Shown here: positions 25,275 to 33,679 of the stretch, piece after piece
How the letters are laid out: each line of letters begins with the position of its first letter
Numbering within the stretch: the first letter of the stretch is position 1
DNA from: an uncultured Acetatifactor sp.
GTDB taxonomy: Bacteria > Bacillota > Clostridia > Lachnospirales > Lachnospiraceae
Direction: 5' to 3'
Length of the DNA: 34,003 nt
NCBI GenBank assembly: GCA_910583845.1
Contig: CAJUAB010000021.1
Coordinates: 49,149-83,151 of the forward strand
Made by a program: the position numbers and the translations under genes
The notes under the pieces: model-generated
What the model was told of the DNA's origin: nothing
Database searches by the model: none
Seen by the model: the letters and a program-made list of their open reading frames with translations, nothing else

Positions 25275-27090
25275 GATATACACCTCCTCCCAACTGGACG
25301 GTCCGGGGCTCCCAGGCGTCCGCAGCAGATTCGTCATCCCCGATCTGGGAACGGTAAACAGCCTGATAGGGGGCACAGTCCTCCATCAATTCCTCATGGG
25401 AGCCAAAGCCGCAGATCCTCCCGTCCTCCATGCAGAGTATATGATCCGCCCGCATCACTGTGGAAATCCGCTGGCTCACCAACAGTACGGTCATGCCTGC
25501 GGACTCCCTGCGGATTCCCGCCAGCACCTTTGCCTCCGTGGTGGCATCCAGGGCGCTGGTACAGTCGTCCAGAATCAGTATCCGGGGCTTTTTCAGCAGC
25601 GCCCTGGCGATGGAGAGCCGCTGTTTCTGGCCCCCCGAGAGGTTCACGCCGCCCTGCCCCAGCTGGGTATCGTACCCCTCCGGCAGCTTTGCCACAAAAT
25701 CTTCCGCGCAGGCCGCTTCCGCCGCATGGCGTATTTCCTCCAAAGCGGCCTGCCTGTTACCCCACCGCAGGTTCTCCTGTATGGTCCCGGTGAAAAGCAG
25801 CGCTTTCTGAGGCACCACGGCGATCTCCCGTCGAAGCCGCGCCATGGGTATCCGGGTCACGTCACGGCCGCCCACCATCACCTGTCCGCATGTGGGGTCA
25901 TAGAAACGGGGAACCAGGTTCACCAGTGTGGATTTTCCCGAGCCGGTAGGGCCTATGATACCGACGGTCTCCCCCGCTCTGACCGTGAAGCTGGCCTCCT
26001 GCACCGCCGGGCGGGAGGTTCCCGCATAGGCGAAGGATACCTGCCGGAAAACGATGTCCCCCATAGGTGTATCCCCCTCTCCGCCGCCTCTGCACTTCTC
26101 TTTTTCTCCGGCTTCCGGCGCATCCTCCTTCGCCGGTTCCGCCGCCTCCTTCTGGGCGGGTACTTCGTCCAGAATCTCCTGCACTCTGGCGGAGGAGGCC
26201 ACGGCACGCACGGCGGAATTCAGGATGTTGGACACCATTCCCAGAGCAAACAACACCTGCGTCATATAGTTGACGCAGGCCATCAGCCGTCCGATCTCCC
26301 CTGTCAGTTCCCGCCCGGAGAGCCACAGCATCACCACAATCCCCGCGTTGACCGTCAGATTGATGAGCGGGCCAAATACCGCCATCACCCGCATGGAGGA
26401 AATGCCTGCCTCCGCCAGCTGACCGGACGCGTCCCCGAATTTCTCCCGTTCCTGGTCCTCCGCCCGGAATGCCTTGACCACCCGGACGGCGCTCAGAAAT
26501 TCCCTGCTGGTGCGGTTCAGTCCGTCCAGTTTTCTCTGCATCCTGTCAAAACGGGGATAGCCCAGTTTCATATTGCCATAGATCAGCAGCCCGGCACAGA
26601 CCAGAATCACCAGCATCAGAGGCAGCATTTGCGGCATCTGGAAAATGATCAGCGTCACGGCCCCCACGCAGGTCACCGGCGCTTTCAGCATAATCCGCAT
26701 GATGCCGTTGATAAAATTCTGCATCTGGGTCACGTCGTTGGTAATCCTGGTGATAATGGAGGCGGGCTGCAGCCGGTCAATATTTTCGTAAGACAATGTC
26801 TGCACCTTCTCATAGATCTCCAGGCGAATCTCTTTTCCGATCAGCTGGGAGGTTCTGCTGGCATAGATGTTGCGCACCACGGCGCCCACCGCTCCCGCGG
26901 CGGTAATCCCCAGCATGATCAGTCCGTACCGCAGGATCAGCCCCATCTGCTGCCCCTTCACTCCCCGGTCCACGATATAGGACATGAACGTGGGCTGCAG
27001 CAGATCCGCGAAAGTCTCAATGGTGAGAAAGGCCACGGCGATCAGGAACATGCCCCTGTGTTTTTTGATGTAGTGAAGCATCAGTCTCAT
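25267..27090 (-). CDS. Heterodimeric ABC exporter, degenerate-site subunit
   Basis: 607 residues: membrane domain (about 15-300), an unusual Glu/Lys/Gly-rich linker (about 311-343), then the ATPase. Walker A GPTGSGKST (380-388) and signature LSGGQ (484-488) are canonical. Walker B is ILILDD, with D509 replacing the catalytic Glu, and Q540 replaces the switch His (LLVSQRIST). One of the two ATP sites of the dimer is therefore non-hydrolytic, built from this Walker A/B and the LSQGE of the partner. The start at 27090 has GGGGGA upstream; a TTG start at 27105 is less likely. The two subunits are co-transcribed. Confidence 0.94.
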   Translation of the reverse strand: MRLMLHYIKKHRGMFLIAVAFLTIETFADLLQPTFMSYIVDRGVKGQQMGLILRYGLIMLGITAAGAVGAVVRNIYASRTSQLIGKEIRLEIYEKVQTLSYENIDRLQPASIITRITNDVTQMQNFINGIMRIMLKAPVTCVGAVTLIIFQMPQMLPLMLVILVCAGLLIYGNMKLGYPRFDRMQRKLDGLNRTSREFLSAVRVVKAFRAEDQEREKFGDASGQLAEAGISSMRVMAVFGPLINLTVNAGIVVMLWLSGRELTGEIGRLMACVNYMTQVLFALGMVSNILNSAVRAVASSARVQEILDEVPAQKEAAEPAKEDAPEAGEKEKCRGGGEGDTPMGDIVFRQVSFAYAGTSRPAVQEASFTVRAGETVGIIGPTGSGKSTLVNLVPRFYDPTCGQVMVGGRDVTRIPMARLRREIAVVPQKALLFTGTIQENLRWGNRQAALEEIRHAAEAACAEDFVAKLPEGYDTQLGQGGVNLSGGQKQRLSIARALLKKPRILILDDCTSALDATTEAKVLAGIRRESAGMTVLLVSQRISTVMRADHILCMEDGRICGFGSHEELMEDCAPYQAVYRSQIGDDESAADAWEPRTVQLGGGVYHG

Positions 27091-27231
27091 ATAATATTCC
27101 CCCAAAACGCATTATTTCTGAAGCTGTACGGGCTGAAAGGCCGTCTGCGCCTTCAGGTCTCCCCGCCGCCCCGGGCCAGTAAAAGGAGATGGCCGCCCAA
27201 GGCATCTCCCTTCCATCTGTCTTTCCTTGTT

Positions 27232-27394
27232 AGCCGATTGCGGAACCCTGTCCGCAAGTGACGAGGCTGATCAATATATACAAAAACGGGCTCGGAAGCA
27301 AATTTGCTTTGCAAATTAACTTCATGCAGTGTCAAGTCGCCCTTATTTTGTATATTGCCCATCCTCTGTCTCCAGAAGGCAGGTTTTGCAATCA
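27232..27394 (-). repeat. Dispersed hairpin element, copy C
   Basis: On the minus strand this matches copies A and B: AAAATAAGGGCGACTTGAC, hairpin GAAGTTAATTTGC-AAA-GCAAATTTGCTTC (27323-27295), CCCGTTTTTGTATATATTGA, and GTCACTTGCGGACAGGGTTC. It lies about 140 bp upstream of the ABC exporter operon and in its direction, as copy B does for the XRE-FlhA gene. Confidence 0.75.
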
Positions 27395-27402
27395 CCTACG
27401 TC

Positions 27403-27577
27403 TTTCCTTTCCGGCGATTGTAAAGCATTCTCCGCAAATGACGGAATCGGTCAATATGTACAAAACAGGCTCAGAAGCAAAATTGCTTTGCAAATGATCT
27501 TCTTGCGGCGGCAAGACGCCCTTATTTTATATATATTGCCCATCCCCTGTTTCCAGAAAGCAGGTTTTGCAATTGCC
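27403..27577 (-). repeat. Dispersed hairpin element, copy D
   Basis: In tandem with copy C in the same orientation, about 170 bp further upstream of the exporter. It retains AAAATAAGGGCGTCTTGCC, the hairpin (27502-27474, arms GAAGATCATTTGC and GCAATTTTGCTTC) and TGCGGAGAATGC. Both tandem units also share a CAGAAGGCAGGTTTTGCAAT-like block. Confidence 0.7.
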
Positions 27578-27672
27578 GAAGTCTTTCATTCAGCCTCCGC
27601 TTGCAAAAGTCTTTCCGCTAGTGACGAAATCCACCCATTTGAGCAAACGGGCTTAAAAGCAATTGACACGTC
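27578..27672 (-). repeat. Dispersed hairpin element, partial copy E
   Basis: A degraded third tandem unit. It keeps the CGCTTGCAAAAG...TCCGCTAGTGACGAAAT and AAACGGGCTTAAAAGCAATT blocks in register with copies C and D but loses the hairpin's second arm. From 27672 to about 28200 I see no confident gene on either strand, only overlapping short open frames with mixed composition. Confidence 0.5.
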
Positions 27673-28200
27673 ATCTGCCTTGTCAGCAGTATTGTGCCAG
27701 ATTTCTTTTGCCGTGAATCCGGATCTGGATATTATTCTTCCAAACTTATATTACCCGCCGCAAAACGGCATTGTCAACAAATATTTCACCTTTTGCATTC
27801 ACGGCTGCTGAATTCTCATAAAGGGGCGATTCCTGTCCGGCAGGCCTGTCCTGGAGCTCTGTCCGGCCAGTGATCGCACTGCCAGGGCCGAATATTTTGT
27901 CAGTCTGCAAGGCGGAGGAAGAAGGCGATGAGGCGGCATCGTTGACTGATGACAATGCGGCAGATGGCAAAACAGACGGTGCTGAACGCGTGAACGCCGT
28001 CCGGAGCCCCGGGCAGCGACCCGCTGCTCCTGAAAACACAATTCTGCTACAGTGCTACATGCGGAAGCAGCCATCGGGCAGAGAACCGCCCGCTTTACCA
28101 TGCGGTACCTTTTTTCAGCCGGATACCGCCGTGTGCCATGCACTGCTTTGCCCATAGTCACATAGGATAATAGAAAGAAACCGCTGAAAAGGATCGACTC

Positions 28201-28647
28201 ATGAAACAAATATTACATATCCGGCTGCGAACCATGCTGGGCATCGCATGTCTGATGATCTGCGTCCTGCCCTCCACCGGGAATATCGGTAAGACGGGGA
28301 CAAAGGTCTGCCCGATGACCGCTTCCTTTACATCCGACTGGAACTCGTTACCCCTGTCGGACGTAGCCCTGATCAACAGTTACTTAAGCCACATCCAGGA
28401 GGCCTGCCGGGACTACTATGTTCAGCGGGACGAAGAAATTCCCACCGTGTCCTGGTACTATGTCAGCCTGAAAGAGCTGAAAGCCGCTTCCCTGTCCGCC
28501 AACCCCACCGTACAGATCACATTTTCCCTTATGCCTTATTCGGGCGCGCATAATCCGGTGGGGATAGATGAAGTGACCTTCGCCGCCTCCTATACCGGGC
28601 AGGTCTCTTTAGTGGAATATCGACGGACGGAGGATGCAGCGGCTTAA
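28201..28647 (+). CDS. Small secreted protein, DUF3888-like
   Basis: 148 residues. The N-terminus has basic residues then a hydrophobic run (MLGIACLMICVLPST), a likely signal peptide or anchor. The mature part ends with ITFSLMPYSGAHNPVGIDEV, TFAASYTGQVSLVEY, which recalls the DUF3888 group of small secreted Firmicute proteins. That match is from memory and uncertain. The ribosome site AAAGGA lies 8 nt upstream. It is a lone plus-strand gene among minus-strand units and repeats, with no partner gene to hint at a role. Confidence 0.62.
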   Translation: MKQILHIRLRTMLGIACLMICVLPSTGNIGKTGTKVCPMTASFTSDWNSLPLSDVALINSYLSHIQEACRDYYVQRDEEIPTVSWYYVSLKELKAASLSANPTVQITFSLMPYSGAHNPVGIDEVTFAASYTGQVSLVEYRRTEDAAA

Positions 28648-28695
28648 GTCCTCCAGGCCACCGTGTATCCGAAAATCCATCCTCTGAATACACCC

Positions 28696-28790
28696 ATCCC
28701 GCTTTGCGGGATCTCTGCGCCAGATCAGAAAGAAAGGGCTCTTACAAACTGCTCAACCGTTACAAAGAGCCATTTCTTTCAGGATCTGGG
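28696..28790. repeat. Hairpin and long interrupted inverted repeat after the DUF3888-like gene
   Basis: A perfect small hairpin ATCCCGC-TTT-GCGGGAT (28696-28712) lies 49 bp after the stop. A larger inverted repeat follows at 28720-28788: CCAGATC, GAAAGAAA and GGCTCTT on the left pair in order with AAGAGCC, TTTCTTTC and GATCTGG on the right, with single-base interruptions and a loop of about 20 nt. No T-run follows. It may end or stabilise the transcript, or be a remnant of a mobile palindrome. From 28790 to 29000 nothing was seen. Confidence 0.55.
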
Positions 28791-29001
28791 AATCTTCTTA
28801 TCCGGGCGGCCGGCCCATTAAAGGAAAGAGAATCGGGGTGTCAGGAGCATCTCCTATGGAAGTGAAGTGCGCCTTTTTTCGCATATCAAATTACTCTGTT
28901 AATGATTATTGGATACAGATTTTACTATAAAATGACAGAGGGACTTTCAATCTTGACCATTTGACACCTTGGGCAAAACAGCAAGAAAAGGCGTCGATAG
29001 G

Positions 29002-29524
29002 ATATATATGGAAAAATTCTTCGCCTGTACCCCGTCAGCGACATATTGGAGGAAACTTGGTCATCAATATACTCCTGACAGGGTATATGCAGAAAAATTC
29101 ATTGCCTGTACCCCGCCTGCGACAGATTAGAGGAAAATATAATCAGCAATACACTCCTAGCAGGGTATATACAGAAAATTTCACTGCCTGTACCCCGCCT
29201 GCGACAGATTAGAGGAAAATATAATCAGCAATACATTCCTGGCGGGATACAGGCAGAAAAATTCACCGCCTGTACCCCGCCAGTGACGGATTGGGAGATA
29301 TATGATCTGCAAAAATCTCCTGGCAGGGTATATACAGAAAAATTCACTGTCTGTACCCCGCCTGCGACAGATTGGGAGATATATGATCTGCAAAAATCTT
29401 CTGGCAGGGTATATGCAGAAAAATTCACTGTCTGTACCCCGCCTGCGACAGATTGGGAGATATATGATCTGCAAAAATCTTCTGGCAGGGTATATACAGA
29501 AAAATTCACTGCCTGTACCCCGTT
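29002..29524. repeat. Tandem array of seven 81/82-bp units
   Basis: Units begin at 29002, 29083, 29165, 29246, 29328, 29409 and 29490 (last one truncated), with spacing 81, 82, 81, 82, 81, 81. Each unit has GGCAGGGTATATACAG, AAAAATTCACTGCC, TGTACCCCGCCTGCGACAGA, then a more variable 35 bp. GGCAGGGTA and TACCCCGCC are imperfect inverted arms about 20 nt apart, so each unit can form a hairpin. The alternating length breaks any reading frame. Units are conserved throughout, so this is not CRISPR. Confidence 0.85.
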
Positions 29525-29556
29525 TGAGATAGAAATGTGGCTCTGTAGAGGAATTT

Positions 29557-29662
29557 TTTTCGTATATACCCTGTTTAGGCATTTTGATACAAAAATATAT
29601 ATCATTTGTGAAACAGGCAGGGTATTGGGCCACATTTTTTTCACATATACCCTGCCAAGTAA
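29557..29662. repeat. Inverted copies of the array motif flanking the array
   Basis: Just right of the array, GTATATACCCTG (about 29571) and CATATACCCTGCC (about 29643) are inverted relative to the unit motif. GGCAGGGTAT (about 29611) with ATACCCTGCC forms a perfect 10-bp inverted repeat. The array therefore ends in palindromic versions of its own core motif. The 29663-29704 stretch is short and empty. Confidence 0.55.
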
Positions 29663-29704
29663 GAGCCCGCTCAAAACCATATCATTTCATTGAGGAAAAA
29701 TTTC

Positions 29705-30508
29705 TTATAGAAAATAGTGTTCGATCATTCCCTCTACAATCTCAATATTCAATGGATTGTCTTTGGTTTCATAGGTCGTGATCAGGTTGACCGTAGGGAT
29801 AATGCCGTGAGAAAAATAAAGATTCAATTTAGCGCTGACATTGCGGCAATAGCTCGGATTGTCCATCATGCCAAAGTGTTCCCAGTAGAAAATCCGTCCT
29901 GTCTGGGGATGGCGCAATGTAAAATCAGGATAGAGAGATGTTTCCTCCAGCTGCAATTCACACTCATAACGAAAAGGAATTTTGTTTATAAACAGCAGCA
30001 TATCAATGATGGCCTCTGATTTCGAGCGAACCATGTTTCCAGAGCATGCCTTTTGTGTCAACTGTTCCGGATTTTTTTGATTTCGTTCATAGGGCGCGTA
30101 CATCCAGTCGGAAAGCTCTTGGGAGACAGGGGTAAAATAGGGGGCCAGCAGTTCCTGGTACTCGGATGCTGCCAAAATCTCATCTGCCGGTTTTACGTCG
30201 GCATCATGATGCCGGAGATAGTACGCAATGGAGTGTCGTTCCTGCGATATGTTCTGGAATTGCTGCGCCAAGTACTTCCTGATGGCCAGCTGTTCTGCCA
30301 GCACACGGTTTTGCTTAGCGATATAAGTTTTGGTTTTCCCGTCAGAGTGATACCATTTGATACGTCCTTCATTACGGACACAGATCAGTTTACCTTCGGG
30401 CAGACCTTCAAGCTGTGCCCTGAGCTCGTCTAACTGTTGCCCCAGTCTTTGGTATTCATTTTTCATACGTTGATAGATAGAAATATTTTTCCTCCCTTCT
30501 ACAAGCAT
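29705..30508 (-). CDS. PD-(D/E)XK-like protein of unknown function
   Basis: About 267 residues. The N-terminal part (12-100) is helical and coiled-coil-like, followed by a linker. The C-terminal part (about 160-265) looks like a restriction-endonuclease fold: RSKSEAIIDMLL with E165, then E183, YPDF with D195, and IFYWEHFGMMD with E210/H211. The order E...PD...ExH resembles PD-(D/E)XK nucleases, with His in place of Lys. I do not know a named family for it. The start is uncertain: 30508 has no good ribosome site, ATG 30466 has a distant GGGAGG, and an ATG at 30637 overlaps recQ by 8 bp but would encode dispersed-element sequence. It is co-directional with and downstream of recQ. Confidence 0.65.
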   Translation of the reverse strand: MLVEGRKNISIYQRMKNEYQRLGQQLDELRAQLEGLPEGKLICVRNEGRIKWYHSDGKTKTYIAKQNRVLAEQLAIRKYLAQQFQNISQERHSIAYYLRHHDADVKPADEILAASEYQELLAPYFTPVSQELSDWMYAPYERNQKNPEQLTQKACSGNMVRSKSEAIIDMLLFINKIPFRYECELQLEETSLYPDFTLRHPQTGRIFYWEHFGMMDNPSYCRNVSAKLNLYFSHGIIPTVNLITTYETKDNPLNIEIVEGMIEHYFL

Positions 30509-30510
30509 CC

Positions 30511-30570
30511 TATTGGACGCTTGTGAAACGTTTTCCGCAAGCGGCAGAATCGGGTAATACAGGCAAAACC
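30511..30570 (-). repeat. Dispersed hairpin element, partial copy F
   Basis: On the minus strand GTTTTGCCTGTATTACCCGA, then TTGCGGAAAACGTTTCACAA, matches the 3' end of copies A-D. It ends just before the presumed start of the PD-(D/E)XK-like gene, the same placement as copy B before the XRE-FlhA gene. It may have separated this gene from recQ. Confidence 0.5.
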
Positions 30571-30629
30571 TTCCCCCCGCAAATACCGGATTTAATGGAC
30601 AGACACGGGAACTCTGCAGGACCGCATGC

Positions 30630-33600
30630 TCATTCATCCGACCCGCGGGAGAGATCAGACCGTTCCGTGTAATGCTCCAGAACCGTCTGCTGGGCCACAG
30701 AGGAAAGGTAGACCACTTCGTATTCCGTCCCCCGCTGGCTAACTCTCTTATCCAGGAAAAAACCGGCCTTTTCCCCGCTCTCCGTCACCAACTTCCTCCA
30801 CCGGCCCTCCTGAAAAGCCTCCTGCACCCAGCCCTGGGCGACGGTATATCGGAGGATCTCCGCTCCGGAAAGTTTCTGCACGGTCTGCAAGTCCGCAAGC
30901 TGATTGAGTTCCACCGCCAGTTCCGTGGCCAGACATACATCGCTGGGGCGGAACCCGGCCGCCCGAATGGCAGTGATCGCAAAGGGCTGTTTCCTGGAGC
31001 TGCTCTTTTTTCTCCCTGCGCTGCCGGAAGCGGCTCCTTCCACCTCAGAAGTCCGCTCCCCCGTCCTTTCCGCATATGCGTTCTGTCCGGCGAAGCAATT
31101 CCCTTCGGACTGGCTGTCGGCTCGATCTCCGGTGATCTGTCCAACGGTGTAAGTACTATCCCGCTGTTCGATGAACCATGCCCCGGCAGAGGGACCCTCT
31201 ATCTCCTGGCTGACAGAACATCCCCCCGCAGCCTGTCCGGCAGAGAGACTCCCTTCCTCCTGGGGGGCAGAACGCGCCCCGGCAGGCTGTCCGGCAAGAA
31301 ATGTCCCTTCCTGCCGTGGGGCGTAGCGGGCCCCGGCAGAGGGACCCTCTATCTCCCGGCTGGCAGAACGCACCCCGGCAGGCTGTCCGGCAGGGAGAAC
31401 CCCTTCCTCCTGGGAGACGGAACGGGCCCCGGCAGACTGTCCGGCAAGAAATGTCCCTTCCTGCCGTGGGGCGTAGCGGGACCCGATGGAAGGACCTTCT
31501 ATCTCCTGGCTGGCAGAACGTCCCCCGGCAGGCTGTACGGCAGGGAGAACCCCTTCCTCCTGGGAGGCGGAACGGGACCCGGCAGGCTGTACGGCAAGAA
31601 ATGTCCCTTCCTGCCGTGGGGCGTAGCGGGCCCCGGCAGAGGGACCCTCTATCTCCTGGCTGACAGAACGCACCCCGGCAGGCTGTATGGCGGATGCCTC
31701 CCTTTCCTCCTCGGAGGCAGAACGCGCCCCGGCGGAACGGGCCCCCGCGGGTCTCATGGCCGACTGGGCTGCGGTAAGCTCACCAAAATAGGTCTTCTCC
31801 TTCCTTCCCTGGGTAAAATCCCGGATGGCTGTCAGGAACCTCTCGCCGTAGTTTGCATACTTGCGCTCTCCCACTCCGGCCACCCGCAGCATCTCCCCTC
31901 TGTCAAAGGGCAGGCATACACACATCTCTGTCAGCGTTTTGTCACTGAATACCATGTACGGCGGAATGTTCCCTTCCTTTGCCAGATCCATCCGAAGCCT
32001 TTTGAGAACTTCGAAGAGTTCCAGACCCCTGTGATTCAGCACATCCGATCTGCGGGCCTTCCTGGCCTTATCCGCTTTTTCCTGTTCCTGACGGGCAAAT
32101 CGCAGCATCAGAGCGTCGCTCCCGTCCAGCAGATCCTGGGCCCGGCTGTTCACCTTTAAAATGGCATACTTGTCCGGTGTGGCGGACAGATATTCTCTCT
32201 CCTCCAGTTCCCGGATAATCTGTTTGATCCGGTCCTCGGACCATTCCCGCAGGGTTCCAAAGGCGCTGCAGCGGTCCGCTCCCAGTTCCAGCAGCTTGGA
32301 ACGCCTGTCCCCGTGAAGCGTTCCCGCCACCACATTGATGCCAAAACGCTGTCGCAGTTGCAGAATGCAGACGATGATCTGCCTGGCCGCCTCCGTGCAG
32401 TCCTGTTCCTCGTATTCCCCCTTGCAGGCGGAGCAGTTCTCACAGCGCTGCATGCCGTACTCCCCGAAGTATTCCAAAATATACCTGCGCAGGCAGCTTG
32501 TGGAGCAGGCGTAATGAACCATGCTTTGCAGCCGCTTTCTATCCCGCTCCCGGACCATCTCATTTTCTTCCGGCCCCAGTTCCTCGTTGGGAGGCTTGTT
32601 ATCCAGCAGATATTGGTTCACCATCACATCCTGCCCCGAGTAGAGCATGATGCATTCCGACTCCGCGCCGTCCCGGCCGGCGCGGCCCGCCTCCTGATAA
32701 TAGTTCTCCATACTCTGAGGCATATTAAAGTGCAGCACATAACGCACATTGGACTTGTCAATGCCCATGCCGAAAGCATTGGTGGCCACGATCACAGGCT
32801 TTCTGTCATAGATGAAATCCTCCTGGTTTTCGCTGCGCTCCTGAGCAGACAGGCCGGCGTGGTATCTGGCTGCGGGAATGCCCCGGGCCTGCAAAGCCTC
32901 ATGTACCTTCTCCACATTCTTGCGGGTGGCACAGTAGATGATTCCGCTGTCCCCGGTATGGCTCTCTATGTATTGCAGCAGAAAATTCATTTTATTTTTG
33001 GGTGTTTCCACGCCGAAATAGAGATTCTGGCGGTCGAATCCGCTGATCAGCAGCTGAGGCTCTCTAAGGCCCAGCACGGCAATGATGTCATCCTTTACCT
33101 GTCCCGTGGCCGTGGCTGTGAACGCGCAGATCACCGGTCTAGTGTGCAGCTTTTTGACAAAAGAGACGATTTTCAGATAGCTGGGCCGGAAATCCTGCCC
33201 CCATTGGGAAATGCAGTGGGCCTCGTCCACTGCCACCATACTGATCCGGGCCCTCTGGGCAAAGCAGGTGAAGTCCCGGGTTTCCAGACGCTCCGGGGCC
33301 ACATAGATGATCTTATACCTGCCGCCCATGGCGTACTCCATGGCTCTTTGAATCTGTCCCTCCGTCAGGGAGCTGTTGATATAGGCAGCATGCACTCCCG
33401 CCTGGTTCAGGGCCTGGACCTGATCCTTCATCAGGGAAATCAACGGGGAAATCACCACCGTAATGCCCGGCAGCATCAGCGCTGGGACCTGGTAGCAGAT
33501 GGATTTTCCCGCTCCAGTAGGCATGATGCCCAACACGTCCCGCCCGGCCAGTATGCTGTCGATCAGCAGTTCCTGGCCGGGACGAAAATCCGTGTATCCA

Positions 33601-33632
33601 AAATATGTCTTCAGAATTTCATGTTTTTGCAA
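30630..33632 (-). CDS. recQ: RecQ-family ATP-dependent DNA helicase with long repeat linker
   Basis: 1000 residues, against about 600 for most RecQ. Helicase core: Walker A MPTGAGKS (37-44), DEAH 136-139 followed by CISQWGQDFRPSY, and motif VI QEAGRAGRDG (313-322). Zinc-binding cysteines at 376, 380, 397, 400 and 403; winged helix about 415-500; HRDC domain 534-606. Residues about 627-825 are a low-complexity linker of 50-residue repeats. A basic patch (RKKSSSRK) and a C-terminal helical domain (884-1000) follow. The 3'-5' helicase acts in recombination repair. No clean ribosome site was resolved at 33632, but the N-terminus matches the RecQ start well (HEILKTYFGYTDFRPGQ). Confidence 0.95.
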   Translation of the reverse strand: MQKHEILKTYFGYTDFRPGQELLIDSILAGRDVLGIMPTGAGKSICYQVPALMLPGITVVISPLISLMKDQVQALNQAGVHAAYINSSLTEGQIQRAMEYAMGGRYKIIYVAPERLETRDFTCFAQRARISMVAVDEAHCISQWGQDFRPSYLKIVSFVKKLHTRPVICAFTATATGQVKDDIIAVLGLREPQLLISGFDRQNLYFGVETPKNKMNFLLQYIESHTGDSGIIYCATRKNVEKVHEALQARGIPAARYHAGLSAQERSENQEDFIYDRKPVIVATNAFGMGIDKSNVRYVLHFNMPQSMENYYQEAGRAGRDGAESECIMLYSGQDVMVNQYLLDNKPPNEELGPEENEMVRERDRKRLQSMVHYACSTSCLRRYILEYFGEYGMQRCENCSACKGEYEEQDCTEAARQIIVCILQLRQRFGINVVAGTLHGDRRSKLLELGADRCSAFGTLREWSEDRIKQIIRELEEREYLSATPDKYAILKVNSRAQDLLDGSDALMLRFARQEQEKADKARKARRSDVLNHRGLELFEVLKRLRMDLAKEGNIPPYMVFSDKTLTEMCVCLPFDRGEMLRVAGVGERKYANYGERFLTAIRDFTQGRKEKTYFGELTAAQSAMRPAGARSAGARSASEEEREASAIQPAGVRSVSQEIEGPSAGARYAPRQEGTFLAVQPAGSRSASQEEGVLPAVQPAGGRSASQEIEGPSIGSRYAPRQEGTFLAGQSAGARSVSQEEGVLPAGQPAGVRSASREIEGPSAGARYAPRQEGTFLAGQPAGARSAPQEEGSLSAGQAAGGCSVSQEIEGPSAGAWFIEQRDSTYTVGQITGDRADSQSEGNCFAGQNAYAERTGERTSEVEGAASGSAGRKKSSSRKQPFAITAIRAAGFRPSDVCLATELAVELNQLADLQTVQKLSGAEILRYTVAQGWVQEAFQEGRWRKLVTESGEKAGFFLDKRVSQRGTEYEVVYLSSVAQQTVLEHYTERSDLSRGSDE
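31160..31754 (-). repeat. In-frame 150-bp tandem repeats within recQ
   Basis: Four units of exactly 150 bp (50 codons), with QEIEGPS-type starts at residues 659, 709, 759 and 809, the outer ones degraded. Each unit contains shorter sub-repeats of the form GQPAGARSASQEEG. Units differ by scattered point changes, so copy number probably varies between strains while the frame is kept. Composition (Ala, Gly, Ser, Gln, Glu, Pro) suggests a flexible tether. Confidence 0.9.
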
Positions 33633-33679
33633 TCTGTTCTCTCCTCCATAGCTTTTACAGCCTGATCCGGCACGAACCG

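Noticed and set aside
27746..28209. Overlapping short open frames on both strands before the DUF3888-like gene
   Set aside because: Composition is irregular, starts lack ribosome sites and no homology is apparent; a decayed gene is possible but cannot be supported.
29002..29524. Regular spacing suggested a CRISPR array
   Set aside because: Whole units are conserved, including the would-be spacers, the period is 81/82 bp, and no cas gene is near.
29181..29680. Open frames on both strands encoding 27-residue repeats
   Set aside because: They are produced by the tandem array; 82-bp units shift the frame, and no start or ribosome site supports translation.
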